From Streptacidiphilus melanogenes (GTDB taxonomy: Bacteria; Actinomycetota; Actinomycetes; Streptomycetales; Streptomycetaceae), in contig NZ_BBPP01000004.1 of the NCBI RefSeq assembly GCF_000787835.1, forward strand, positions 19,428-83,427: a stretch of 64,000 nt of DNA, given 5' to 3'. The translations under genes were made by a program, and so were the position numbers. How positions within the stretch are numbered: the first letter of the stretch is position 1; the number at the start of each line of letters is the position of its first letter. A model generated the notes under the pieces. That model ran no database searches and was not told where the DNA came from. It saw only the letters and a list, made by a program, of their open reading frames with translations. Of the stretch, positions 27,123 through 35,807 are shown piece by piece.

Positions 27123-28349
27123 ATGGTGTCTGATCGAGCGTCGGAACGTGCCTACGACCTGGTCCTCTTCGGTGCCACCGGCTTCACCGGCGGGCTGACT
27201 GCCGAGTATCTCGCCGGACACGCCCCGGAGGGCTGCCGCTGGGCGGTGGCCGGTCGCAACCGCGCCAAGCTCGAGGCGTTGCGGGAACGGCTCGGCCTGC
27301 CCGAGCTGCCCGTGCTCGTCGCCGACAGTGCGGACGCCGAGGCGCTCGCCGAGGTGGCCCGCTCGGCCCGGGTCGTGGTGACGACGGTCGGGCCCTACCA
27401 GCGCTACGGCGAGCCCCTGGTCAAGGCGTGCGCCGAGGCGGGGACCGACTACGTCGACCTCACCGGCGAGCCGGAGTTCGCCGACACCATGTACACCCGC
27501 TACCACGCCCGCGCGGTGGAGAGCGGCGCCCGCATGCTGCACGCCTGCGGCTTCGACTCCGTCCCGCACGACCTCGGGGTCCTCTTCACCGTCGGTGAAC
27601 TGGCCCGCGCGGCGGGCCGGGAGGAACTCGACGGCCCGGTGGTCGTCGAGGGCTACGTCCGCGTCTCCGGCACCTTCTCCGGCGGCACCTTCGCCTCGAC
27701 GCTGACGGCGTTCTCCCGCCCGGTCCAGATGGGCCAGGCGGCGAAGGCGCGCCGCGCCGTCGAGCAGCGACCGGTGGGACGCAAGGTGCGCGGCGTTGCC
27801 GTCGGTCCGCGCTGGTCGAAGGACGCGCACGCATGGGTCGTGCCCATGCCCGCCATCGACCAGCAGGTCATCGTGCGCAGCGCGGCCGCGCTGCCCCTCT
27901 ACGGTCCGGACTTCCGCTACGGCCACTACGCCGCGGTCAAGCGCCTGCCGATCGCGCTCGCCGGGATCGCGGGCGTGGTCGGCATCGCCGTCGGCGCGCA
28001 GATTCCGCCGCTGCGCCGCAAGCTGGAGGAGCTCCGCCCCTCCGGTGCCGGCCCCGACGAGGCGCAGCGCGCCCGCAGCTGGTTCACCGTCAGGTTCTCC
28101 GGCACGGCCGGAGACCGCCACATCTGGACCGAGGTCTCCGGCGGCGACCCTGGCTACGGCGAGACGGCCAAGATGCTGGCCGAGACCGCGCTCTGCCTCG
28201 CCTACGACGACCTGCCCAAGACATCCGGCCAGCAGACCACGGCGTCCGCCTGCGGCACCGCCCTCATCGACCGCCTTCGGGCGGCGGGCCTCACCTTCCG
28301 CGTCCTCGACGCCCAGCCGACCGAGGCCCCGGGCCGCTTCCGCGGCTGA
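27123..28349 (+). CDS. Trans-acting enoyl reductase-like / saccharopine dehydrogenase family protein
   Basis: A 408-residue NAD(P)-binding protein of the saccharopine-dehydrogenase-like group that includes mycobacterial trans-acting enoyl reductases. The nucleotide motif FGATGFTGGLTAEYLA comes near residue 15, followed by TTVGPYQRYGEPLVKACAEAG and DLTGEPEF, and a later hydrophobic stretch (about 280-300) that may contact lipid. Likely reduces a lipid or polyketide intermediate. The neighbourhood gives no pathway. Confidence 0.82.
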   Translation: MVSDRASERAYDLVLFGATGFTGGLTAEYLAGHAPEGCRWAVAGRNRAKLEALRERLGLPELPVLVADSADAEALAEVARSARVVVTTVGPYQRYGEPLVKACAEAGTDYVDLTGEPEFADTMYTRYHARAVESGARMLHACGFDSVPHDLGVLFTVGELARAAGREELDGPVVVEGYVRVSGTFSGGTFASTLTAFSRPVQMGQAAKARRAVEQRPVGRKVRGVAVGPRWSKDAHAWVVPMPAIDQQVIVRSAAALPLYGPDFRYGHYAAVKRLPIALAGIAGVVGIAVGAQIPPLRRKLEELRPSGAGPDEAQRARSWFTVRFSGTAGDRHIWTEVSGGDPGYGETAKMLAETALCLAYDDLPKTSGQQTTASACGTALIDRLRAAGLTFRVLDAQPTEAPGRFRG

Positions 28350-28399
28350 CGCCGCGAGCGGCGACCCGGCCACCGCGCAGATCCACCGCGCCGATCCGC

Positions 28400-29137
28400 T
28401 CAGCCGATGATGATCACCGGGTGGGCGGAGGGGTCGAGCCACTGCAGGAAGTGGCGCATCACGCTCGCGGGGACGGCCACACAGCCGGCCGTCGGGCCCG
28501 CGGAGACGCTGAGGTCGTGGAGGAAGATGCCCGCGCCGCGCCCCGGCACGGCCGGGTGCATGTTGAAGTCGATGACCAGCGCGTTGTCGTACTGGACCGG
28601 GTAGTTCACCAGGTGCTCGCTGCCCCGGTCGCCCGCCTCCGTCAGCGGGAAGCCGCCCTGCCGGGCCGTGCGCATCGAGTTGTAGTACGGCGACTGCGGG
28701 TCCTCCACCCACCAGTCGTCCGGCGTCACCCGGTGGTACGGCATCCGGGTCTCGCGTGGAGCCGGGCCGTTGCCGAAGCCCTGCGTGATCGTGTAGACGC
28801 CGGTGGGGGTGGTCAGCGTGCCCTGCTTGCGCGTCGCCCCGTTCGTCAGCCCGTGCGCGCCGATCCGGGCCGCCGACGTGGCGAAGACCTGCTGCCATCC
28901 GACCGGGCTCAGCTGCCATGCCGTCACCGTCGCGTAGGTGCCCTGCGCGTGCACGGTGATCACCTGCCGCGGGTTCCCCAGCCGGGCCGAGGCCGCGAGG
29001 TGGGGCGGCGCCGTGCGGCCGCCCGCCGCGACGGCCGGTGAGACCAGCAGCGCGACCGCTCCGAGCAGTGCGACGGCGCCGGCGAGGACGGACCGCATGC
29101 CCAAGCGGTGGTGACGGTGGTGGGACGCGTGCGACAT
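28400..29137 (-). CDS. Secreted L,D-transpeptidase (YkuD family)
   Basis: A 245-residue exported protein: His-rich N-terminus, hydrophobic signal helix (about 15-38) with AVAAG cleavage region, then a YkuD catalytic domain. His207 (FLHDLS) and Cys219 (GPTAGCVAV) form the active site that cross-links or anchors peptidoglycan 3-3 peptides. ATG follows a strong AGGAGG at 9-nt spacing. It stands alone between convergent and divergent neighbours. Confidence 0.88.
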   Translation of the reverse strand: MSHASHHRHHRLGMRSVLAGAVALLGAVALLVSPAVAAGGRTAPPHLAASARLGNPRQVITVHAQGTYATVTAWQLSPVGWQQVFATSAARIGAHGLTNGATRKQGTLTTPTGVYTITQGFGNGPAPRETRMPYHRVTPDDWWVEDPQSPYYNSMRTARQGGFPLTEAGDRGSEHLVNYPVQYDNALVIDFNMHPAVPGRGAGIFLHDLSVSAGPTAGCVAVPASVMRHFLQWLDPSAHPVIIIG

Positions 29138-29275
29138 GGCGGCATGCCTCCTGAGGTGGCATCACAATTCGAATCCCGCACTGCCTATGGTGTTGATCAC
29201 GGCCCCCGGCGCGTGAGCGACACGGCGGTTCGTCCCCCGGAAGCGGTAGCGTTGTGGATCAACGGGAGGAGCTGC

Positions 29276-30049
29276 ATGACGCAGGGGTTCAACGAGGACG
29301 AACAGCGCTCGACGGGCCGGATCGCCCTCGTGACGGGGGCGGGTTCGGGCATCGGCCGGATCACGGCGCGGGCGCTGGGCCGCGCCGGATGGACGGTGGT
29401 GCTCACCGGCCGTCGTGAGGACGCGCTCAGGGAGACCGCCGCGGAGATCGCCCAGGCCTGGGTGCAGCCCGCGGACGTCGCCGACGAGGCCGCGGTCGCC
29501 GCACTCTTCGACCGGATCGCCGACCGCTACGGCCGGTTGGACCTGCTGTTCAACAACGCCGGGGCCTTCGGCACGTCCGCCCCCGCGGCCGAGCTGCCCG
29601 CGGACCGCTGGCGTGCGGTCGTCGACGTCAACCTGACCGGCGCCTTCCTCGTCGCCCAACGCGCCTTCGTCCTGATGCGCGACCAGACCCCCTCCGGTGG
29701 CCGCATCATCAACAACGGCTCCATCTCGGCCCAGGTCCCGCGCCCCAACAGCGTCGCCTACACCGCGACCAAGCACGCGATGACCGGCCTCACCAAGGCG
29801 CTCGCCCTGGAAGGCCGCGCCCACCGCATCCCCGTCGGCCAGATCGACATCGGCAACGCCGCGACCGAGATGACCGAACGGATGGCCCAGGGCATCCTGC
29901 AGGCCGACGGCCGCATCGCCGTGGAGCCGGTCATGGACGCGGCCCATGTCGCGTCGACGGTGGTGCACCTCGCCGCGCTGCCGCTGGACGTGAACGTCCC
30001 CTTCATGACGATCATGGCCACGGGCATGCCGTTCCTCGGCCGGGGATGA
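29276..30049 (+). CDS. Short-chain dehydrogenase/reductase
   Basis: A 257-residue classical SDR: cofactor motif TGAGSGIG (20-27), NNAG (93-96), catalytic Ser149, Tyr162 and Lys166 (YTATK). GGGAGGAG precedes the ATG by 5 nt. The C-terminal part ([33 protein letters not shown]) matches a large group of actinobacterial SDRs without a defined substrate. Ends at a hairpin shared with the convergent isochorismatase-like gene. Confidence 0.9.
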   Translation: MTQGFNEDEQRSTGRIALVTGAGSGIGRITARALGRAGWTVVLTGRREDALRETAAEIAQAWVQPADVADEAAVAALFDRIADRYGRLDLLFNNAGAFGTSAPAAELPADRWRAVVDVNLTGAFLVAQRAFVLMRDQTPSGGRIINNGSISAQVPRPNSVAYTATKHAMTGLTKALALEGRAHRIPVGQIDIGNAATEMTERMAQGILQADGRIAVEPVMDAAHVASTVVHLAALPLDVNVPFMTIMATGMPFLGRG

Positions 30050-30058
30050 CCGTACGCC

Positions 30059-30097
30059 ACGTGCGTCGTGGGGCCAGGCCGAACCCACGACACACGT
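30059..30097. terminator. Bidirectional stem-loop between SDR and isochorismatase-like genes
   Basis: ACGTG-C-GTCGTGGG (30059-30072) pairs with CCCACGAC-A-CACGT (30084-30097), 13 pairs with one mismatch, in the 73-bp gap between two convergent stop codons. Confidence 0.7.
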
Positions 30098-30122
30098 GAC
30101 GTCAGATCAACGGATCAGTGCT

Positions 30123-30668
30123 TCAGCCCAGAAGGGCGATCAGCTCCGCCGTCGTCCCCGTCTCGCCGAGCTTCGGGAAGACGCGGGCGAGGCTGTGCTC
30201 GTGCGAGACCGGGTCCATGTCGGTGACGGCGTCGGACGCGATGGTGACGTGGTAGCCGTGCTCGTGGGCGGCGCGGGCGGTGGACTCGACGCCCATGCTG
30301 GTCGCGACGCCGGTGATGACGACCTGGGTGACGCCGCGCTCGCGCAGGGCCGCGTCGAGGTCGGTGCCGTGGAACGCGCCCCAGGTCTGCTTGGTGACGG
30401 TGACGTCGCCGTCCTGGACGGGCAGGACCAGCTCGGCCCAGTCGGCCGGGAGCTCGCGCGGCGGGCGGGAGAAGGACGTGCGACCCGGGGCGCCGCCCGT
30501 GACGTTGACGTGAACGACGAGGAGGCCGCGCTCGCGGAACGCGATGGCGAGCTTCTCCGCGTTGGCGAGCACCTCGTCCACGCCGTGGTCGGCCGCGAAG
30601 GCGGTGATGCCCTTCTGCAGGTCGATCATGATCAGCGCGGTGGTGGGGTCGAGCGTGGTGGCGGTCAT
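30123..30668 (-). CDS. Isochorismatase-family hydrolase-like protein lacking the catalytic Cys
   Basis: A 181-residue cysteine-hydrolase fold. Asp16 (MIDLQ) and Lys93 (TKQTWGAF) match the usual triad, but the third residue, Cys in GVATSxCVEST, is Gly126 here (GVATSMGVEST). Such members are common in actinobacteria; they may not be amidases and could bind a small molecule or use another mechanism. It lies 37 bp after an MFS transporter gene on the same strand, so all three genes with the MarR may form one transcript. Confidence 0.85.
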   Translation of the reverse strand: MTATTLDPTTALIMIDLQKGITAFAADHGVDEVLANAEKLAIAFRERGLLVVHVNVTGGAPGRTSFSRPPRELPADWAELVLPVQDGDVTVTKQTWGAFHGTDLDAALRERGVTQVVITGVATSMGVESTARAAHEHGYHVTIASDAVTDMDPVSHEHSLARVFPKLGETGTTAELIALLG

Positions 30669-30705
30669 CAGGAACCTTTCGGATTCTCGGGCTTTTCGGG
30701 AAGGG

Positions 30706-32109
30706 TCAGCGGCCGGCGCGCAGGGCGCGGTCTGCGACGGTGAAGACCAGGAGTGCGGCGCACAGGGCGATCATCACGGCCGCGATGTCGTGCAGCCCGC
30801 CGTCGGTGGCGCGGGAGCCGTAGAGCAGCGCCAGCACCGAGGACGACAGGATCGCGCCCAGGTAGATGGACGTCCGCTGGAGGCCGGCCGCCGAGCCGGT
30901 GCCGTCGGCGGGCGCCTGGGCGTAGACGGCGGCCTGGTTGCAACTGGAGGCGAGGCCCTGGCCGACGCCGAAGACGGTGCTGGCGAACACCAGGACGGCG
31001 ATGGAGGTGTGCCCGTCGAGGAGCATCAGCATCGCCGAGCCGGCGCCGAGCAGCAGCGTGAGCGCCACCAGCGGCGTGCGCAGCGTCTTCGTGCGCGCCC
31101 CGAGCAGGGAGAAGAGCGCGGCGGTGAGCGACATCGGCAGCGCGATCAGGCCCGCGTGGAACGAGCTGAGGCCGTGCGACTCCTGGAGCCACTGCGAGAA
31201 GCCGTAGAGCATGCAGTAGAGCACCAGGTAGGTCAGGCCGCTGCGGATGAACGTCCGGGTCAGGCCGGGGCTGCGGCCCAGCAGACGCAGGTCGAGGAAG
31301 GGCTGCCCGGCCCGCAGCTCCCAGGCCACCAGCGCGACACCGAGCAGCACCGCCAGGGCCAGCAGCAGCCAGTCCGGGTGGGACAGGTCCATCAGGAAGA
31401 GCATCATCGTGGCGATGGTCGCCGCGAAGAGCAGCAGGCCCGGCGGGTCCAGGCTGATCCGCTTCCGCTCGGCCGGGCGCGGCGGATCGGCCGGAGCCCA
31501 GCGAAGCGCCAGCAGCAGGCCGACGACGGCCGCCGGGATGTTGACGGCGAACACCGCCCGCCAGCCGAGGGTCGCCGCGAGCGCGCCGCCGAGGACCGGC
31601 CCGACGGCCGCGCTGGCGAGCGAGGCCAGCGAGAGCCGGCCGAGCACGGTGCGCGGAGCCTCCACGCCCGTGCGGCGGGACTCGGCGCGCAGCATCGCCA
31701 TCGCGGAGGGGTAGGCGGCGGAGGTGCCGACGCCGAGCAGCACGCGCGAGGCGATCAGCCAGCCGAAGGCCGGGGCGAGGGCCCCGACCAGCCCTGCGGC
31801 CAGGACGACCACGAGCCCGCTGAGGAAGACCTTGCGCGGCCCGATCAGGTCCGCAAGCCGCCCCATGGTCGGCTGCCCCACCGAACTGGCCAGATAGAGG
31901 CTCGCCACCAGCCAGGCCGTCTGCGCGACGCCGACGCCGAAGGCGTGGCCGACGGCGACGAGCGCCGTGGCGATCATCGTGGAGTTGATCGGGTTCAGCG
32001 CCACGCCCAGCAGCAGCGGCGCCATCATCGCGCCGCTGAACGGCTTCCGTGTGCCCGGCGCCCCGATCTGGATGGAGCGGGCCGTGCGCGGCTCGGCCTC
32101 GGTACTCAC
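30706..32109 (-). CDS. MFS drug/metabolite exporter
   Basis: A 467-residue permease with about 12-14 hydrophobic helices. The motif-A loop GRLADLIGPRKVFLSG lies after helix 2, and a motif-C-like GPVLGGALA in helix 5 marks DHA-type antiporters. GTG start overlaps the marR stop (GTGA), so the regulator and pump are made together; this is the typical arrangement of a MarR-controlled efflux pump. Substrate unknown. Confidence 0.9.
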   Translation of the reverse strand: MSTEAEPRTARSIQIGAPGTRKPFSGAMMAPLLLGVALNPINSTMIATALVAVGHAFGVGVAQTAWLVASLYLASSVGQPTMGRLADLIGPRKVFLSGLVVVLAAGLVGALAPAFGWLIASRVLLGVGTSAAYPSAMAMLRAESRRTGVEAPRTVLGRLSLASLASAAVGPVLGGALAATLGWRAVFAVNIPAAVVGLLLALRWAPADPPRPAERKRISLDPPGLLLFAATIATMMLFLMDLSHPDWLLLALAVLLGVALVAWELRAGQPFLDLRLLGRSPGLTRTFIRSGLTYLVLYCMLYGFSQWLQESHGLSSFHAGLIALPMSLTAALFSLLGARTKTLRTPLVALTLLLGAGSAMLMLLDGHTSIAVLVFASTVFGVGQGLASSCNQAAVYAQAPADGTGSAAGLQRTSIYLGAILSSSVLALLYGSRATDGGLHDIAAVMIALCAALLVFTVADRALRAGR

Positions 32110-32828
32110 GCGTCGGCCCCCGACGCCCCTGCTGCGCCCGCCGAGCCCGCCCCGCCGACCGCGCCGGAAGTGCCCGCCGGGTTCGCCGCGCCCACGTCGC
32201 CCGCGCCGACGGCGACAGAGGTGCCGGTCGTGACCGACGCCTCCGCTGCGCGAACCGCGCCGGAGGGATCCCCAGCGCTTGCGGTGCCCGCCGCGCCCGC
32301 GGCGCTTGCGGTGCCGACCGCGCCGGAAGTGCTCGCCTTGATCGTCGCTGGAGCGGGGCCATCGCCGTCGGCGTCCGCGGCTGTGGCGTCCGCGCCGGCG
32401 AGTGTGCGCAGCACGGGGAGCGCCCCGGCCAGTGCTGCGCGCTCAGTGGAGTCGAGGTCGCCCGCGATCGCGGAGCTGAGCCAGTCGCGCTTGGCCGTGA
32501 TGATGCCGGCGATGGTCGCCCGGCCCTCCTCGGACAGCTGGACCAGGACCTGGCGGCCGTCGGTGGGGTGGGGCGTGCGGACGATCAGCCCGCGCTCCTC
32601 CAGGGCGCCGAGCGTCATCCGCATCGACTGGGGGCGCACGAACTCGGCCCGTGCCAGGTCGGCCGTGGTGGCCGGTCCCTCGCGCAGCAGTCGCGCCGCG
32701 ACGGACCGCTGCGAGGCGGTCAGCTCGGTCGCCGCGCTGGCGGCGCGGGCCCTGCGGGCGATCAGTCCGAGCACGGCGTGCAGTTCCGCCGCCAGTTGGG
32801 CGGCGTCGGCGGATCCTGTCGGTGGCAT
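32106..32828 (-). CDS. MarR-family regulator with long low-complexity tail
   Basis: A 240-residue protein whose first 145 residues are a normal MarR fold (helix-turn-helix AATELTASQRSVAARLL, wing region LIVRTPHPTDGRQVLVQLSE). Residues 146-240 are almost entirely Ala, Gly, Ser, Thr with short SGAVG/GTASA repeats and no recognisable fold; MarR proteins normally end near residue 150. It probably represses itself and the downstream MFS pump through the inverted repeat at 32853-32874. Confidence 0.88.
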   Translation of the reverse strand: MPPTGSADAAQLAAELHAVLGLIARRARAASAATELTASQRSVAARLLREGPATTADLARAEFVRPQSMRMTLGALEERGLIVRTPHPTDGRQVLVQLSEEGRATIAGIITAKRDWLSSAIAGDLDSTERAALAGALPVLRTLAGADATAADADGDGPAPATIKASTSGAVGTASAAGAAGTASAGDPSGAVRAAEASVTTGTSVAVGAGDVGAANPAGTSGAVGGAGSAGAAGASGADA

Positions 32829-32852
32829 ACCTCGACCGTAGGACTTCGACAG

Positions 32853-32874
32853 ACAGTATTGCAAGTTTGCCTGT
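32853..32874. promoter_or_regulatory. Probable MarR operator
   Basis: ACAG...CTGT outer arms and GCAA/TTGC inner arms (GCAAGTTTGC at 32861-32870) form a dyad about 25 bp upstream of the marR start, in a locally AT-rich pocket. The site suits autoregulation of the marR-MFS operon. Confidence 0.5.
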
Positions 32875-32957
32875 TGAGTTTCCCTGTCGATGTGCGGCCG
32901 AGGCGACCGCGGCCCGTCGCGCCGGGCAGAAGGTCCGGCTATGGGAAGCTCAGCACC

Positions 32958-34058
32958 ATGAGTGATCGTTTGCGCCGGTTCGCCCGACTCTGGACCGTCT
33001 TCGTCCCGGCGCTCGCATTGCTCCTGCTGGTGACCACCTGGGGACGCTCCCTGCCCGGCGCGCTCGTCGCCCTCGTCGCGGTCTTCCTCGCCGGCGCGGT
33101 GCTCGCGGCCGTCCACCATGCCGAGGTCATCGCCCACAGGGTCGGCGAACCCTTCGGCTCCCTCGTCCTCGCCGTCGCCGTCACCGCGATCGAGGTGGCG
33201 CTGATCCTCACGTTGATGGCGAGCGGACCGGTGAAGAACGCCAGCCTCGCCCGCGACACCGTCTTCGCCGCCGTGATGATCTCCTGCAACGGCATCGTCG
33301 GTGCCTGCCTGCTGGTCGCCTCGCTGCGGCACCGGTTCGCGATCTACAACAGCGAGGGCACCGGCGCGGCTCTCGCTACCGTCGCGACCCTGGCCACCCT
33401 CAGCCTGGTCCTGCCGCGCTTCACCACCAGCACGCCGGGTCCGCAGTTCAACACCACCCAGCTGATCTTCGCCGCGCTCGCCTCGGTCACCCTCTACGGC
33501 CTCTTCGTGCTGACCCAGACCGTGCGGCACCGCGACTACTTCCTGCCGATGACGCGCGGCGGCGTCATCATCGAGTCGGAGGAGCACGCCGACCCGCCGA
33601 GCACCCGCGAGGCCTACACCAGCCTCGGCCTGCTGGCGGTCGCGCTGGTCGCCGTCGTCGGCCTGGCGAAGGTCGTGTCGCCCACGATCGAGAAGGGCGT
33701 CGCCGCGGCGGGCCTGCCGGCCTCCGCCGTCGGCGTCGTGATCGCGCTGCTGGTGCTCATGCCGGAGACCATCGCCGCGGTCCGCGCCGCGAGTCGCGAC
33801 CGCGTGCAGACCAGCCTCAACCTGGCCCTGGGCTCCGCGATGGCCAGCATCGGCCTCACGGTCCCGGCCGTCGCCATCGCCTCGTTCTGGATGAGCGGCC
33901 CCCTCGTGCTCGGACTCGACCCCAGTCTCATGGTGCTGCTGGCTCTCACGGTGATCGTCGGCACCCTGACGGTCGTCCCCGGCCGCGCCACGCCGCTTCA
34001 AGGCGGAGTCCACCTGTCGATCCTGGCCGCGTACCTGGTGCTGGCCGCGAATCCGTGA
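32958..34058 (+). CDS. Ca2+/H+ (cation/proton) exchanger, ChaA/CaCA-like
   Basis: A 366-residue membrane protein with about 11 hydrophobic segments. Two related repeats carry acidic cores: AVAVTAIEVALILTLM in the first half and VLMPETIAAVRAA in the second, as in CaCA-type exchangers such as ChaA. It likely exports Ca2+ or Na+/K+ in exchange for protons. Start ATG is the first in frame after the divergent marR promoter; the spacing leaves about 130 bp for both promoters. Confidence 0.85.
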   Translation: MSDRLRRFARLWTVFVPALALLLLVTTWGRSLPGALVALVAVFLAGAVLAAVHHAEVIAHRVGEPFGSLVLAVAVTAIEVALILTLMASGPVKNASLARDTVFAAVMISCNGIVGACLLVASLRHRFAIYNSEGTGAALATVATLATLSLVLPRFTTSTPGPQFNTTQLIFAALASVTLYGLFVLTQTVRHRDYFLPMTRGGVIIESEEHADPPSTREAYTSLGLLAVALVAVVGLAKVVSPTIEKGVAAAGLPASAVGVVIALLVLMPETIAAVRAASRDRVQTSLNLALGSAMASIGLTVPAVAIASFWMSGPLVLGLDPSLMVLLALTVIVGTLTVVPGRATPLQGGVHLSILAAYLVLAANP

Positions 34059-34225
34059 CGCACCTCACGTTCCGGCGTCCGTCGTTTCGGGCGTCATCAA
34101 ATCGTTTGCCGTCGGGGGGCCCTGACGCGAACACTGAAAGCGCGGCGGTCGCCGGGCGCACTCGGGGGAGTGCCCGGAGCCGCCGCACACCAGGCGAGGC
34201 TTCACGCGACACGAGCAACAAGCAA

Positions 34226-34254
34226 GCCCCGGTCCGCGCGGTGCGGGCCGGGGC
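34226..34254. terminator. Stem-loop terminator between exchanger and idi
   Basis: GCCCCGG-T-CCGC (34226-34237) pairs with GCGG-G-CCGGGGC (34243-34254) around a five-base loop. It lies in the 221-bp gap between convergent genes, where nothing else was found. Confidence 0.75.
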
Positions 34255-34279
34255 GCGTGCGCGTCGACGCGCGAAAGGA

Positions 34280-34846
34280 CTACCAGCCCGCGCCCGGGAA
34301 CGCCGTGCGGATCGTCGGCAGCGCCGCGTCCAGCACCGTGCCGAACCACACCGAGAACGGCTTCTCCGCGCGCAGCGCGGCCAGCTCCGCGGGAGTGACG
34401 AAGGCGGTGTCCCCGACCTCCTCGGGGTTCGGGGTGAAGGCGGCCGCGGCCAGGCCGACGAACAGGTGGTTGTACTCCTTCTCCACCAGCCCGGAGGCCT
34501 CGTCCGGCAGGTCGTACGTCACTGTCCCGGCCGCCTCCAGGCGGACCGGCGCCTCGCCCAGCTCCTCGGCCGTGCGGCGGGCGGCGGCGACGAACGGCGG
34601 CTCGTCCGGGTAGGGGTGCCCGCAGCAGGTGTTGGACCAGACCCCGGGGGAGTGGTACTTGCCGAGCGCGCGCTGCTGCAGCAGCATCCGGCCCTGCGCG
34701 TCGAAGAGGAACACGGAGAAGGCCCGGTGCAGCCGGCCGGGGGCCTGGTGCGCGGAGAGCTTCTCGGCCGTGCCGATCGTCCGGCCCTGCTCGTCGACAA
34801 GTTCGAGCAGGATCTCGTCCGTCGTCGTCACGGTGGTGGTGGTCAT
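34280..34846 (-). CDS. idi: Isopentenyl-diphosphate delta-isomerase, type 1
   Basis: A 188-residue Nudix-fold isomerase interconverting IPP and DMAPP. The active-site cysteine is Cys75 in SNTCCGHP, the Nudix-like helix is AAARRTAEELG, and the EYNHLF block near residues 124-129 holds the catalytic glutamate region. The protein starts with a Thr-rich run. It is divergent from the glycerol-phosphate operon at 35052, which may be a functional link through isoprenoid lipid carriers, but the shared region has no clear operator. Confidence 0.93.
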   Translation of the reverse strand: MTTTTVTTTDEILLELVDEQGRTIGTAEKLSAHQAPGRLHRAFSVFLFDAQGRMLLQQRALGKYHSPGVWSNTCCGHPYPDEPPFVAAARRTAEELGEAPVRLEAAGTVTYDLPDEASGLVEKEYNHLFVGLAAAAFTPNPEEVGDTAFVTPAELAALRAEKPFSVWFGTVLDAALPTIRTAFPGAGW

Positions 34847-35051
34847 GGATCACCTTTCGCGTCGGTCGCGCGGTTCTGTGCCAGCAACAGCGCCCTCTCG
34901 GGCCAGGTACAGTCTGCCCCAAAAGGCCCCCGCATCTGCTGCGGCTTGTCCCGCGACGTCGAGGTCCGCAATGATGATCGGCACGATGGGGTGGGGGCGA
35001 ACCCTTCGTGAACGTACGTGAAACCGCACTGGCAATCCCTGGAGAATCCAC

Positions 35052-35807
35052 ATGATCGGCCTTGTTCCGGCCGCAGGCGCGGGCAGCCGCCTCCGTCCCT
35101 ACACCGACACCCTGCCCAAGGCGCTGGTGCCGGTCGACGACGAGCGGACCATCCTCGACATCACCCTGCGCAACTTCGCCGAGGTGGAGATGCGCGACGT
35201 GGCGATCATCGTGGGCTACTGCGCCGACGCGATCCGTGAGCGCAAGACGGCGCTGGAGCGCCGCCACGGCGTCACCCTGCACCTGGTGGACAACCCCAAG
35301 GCCGAGACCTGGAACAACTGCTACACGGTGTGGTGCGCACGCGACCTCTTCAAGGAGGGTGTGATCCTCGCCAACAGCGACACCATCCACCCGGCCTCGG
35401 TCGAGCGGACCCTGCTGGAGGCCAACGCCAAGCTCGCTGCCGAAGGCCGCCAGCCCGGCATCCTGCTCGCCCTCGACACGGTGAAGAAGCTGGCCGACGA
35501 GGAGATGAAGGTCACGGTCGACCCGGAGCTGGGCGCCCGCCGCATCACCAAGCTGATGGACCCCGCCGACGCCACCGGCGAGTACATCGGCGTCACGCTG
35601 ATCAACCCCTCAGCCGCCGACGACCTCGCCTCCGCGCTGCAGGCCACCTTCGAGCGCGACCCGCAGCTGTACTACGAGGACGGCTACCAGGAGATGATCG
35701 ACCGCGGCCTGCGGATCGACGTCCAGCCCATCGGACAGGTCGACTGGGTCGAGGTGGACAACCACGACGACCTCGCGCGCGGCCGGGAGATCGCGTGCCG
35801 GTACTGA
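35052..35807 (+). CDS. Sugar-phosphate/alcohol-phosphate nucleotidyltransferase (NTP transferase)
   Basis: A 251-residue Rossmann-like nucleotidyltransferase with the signature GLVPAAGAGSRLRPYTDTLPKAL (residues 3-25 region) and a later ILANSDTIHP acidic metal site. It resembles LicC/phosphocholine cytidylyltransferase-like proteins, so CTP is the likely nucleotide. First gene of a four-gene operon; the next gene starts 13 bp before this one stops. It may activate the glycerol phosphate or alcohol made by the next enzyme for the CDP-alcohol transferase that follows. Confidence 0.88.
   Translation: MIGLVPAAGAGSRLRPYTDTLPKALVPVDDERTILDITLRNFAEVEMRDVAIIVGYCADAIRERKTALERRHGVTLHLVDNPKAETWNNCYTVWCARDLFKEGVILANSDTIHPASVERTLLEANAKLAAEGRQPGILLALDTVKKLADEEMKVTVDPELGARRITKLMDPADATGEYIGVTLINPSAADDLASALQATFERDPQLYYEDGYQEMIDRGLRIDVQPIGQVDWVEVDNHDDLARGREIACRY

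Noticed and set aside
27093-29165. Long minus-strand open frame spanning the enoyl-reductase-like gene
   Set aside because: It also crosses the real L,D-transpeptidase gene in another frame; low-complexity translation with no domain.
30544-32841. Long plus-strand open frame across the MFS and MarR genes
   Set aside because: No recognisable domain; it is the complement of a membrane transporter with obvious helices and of a MarR fold.
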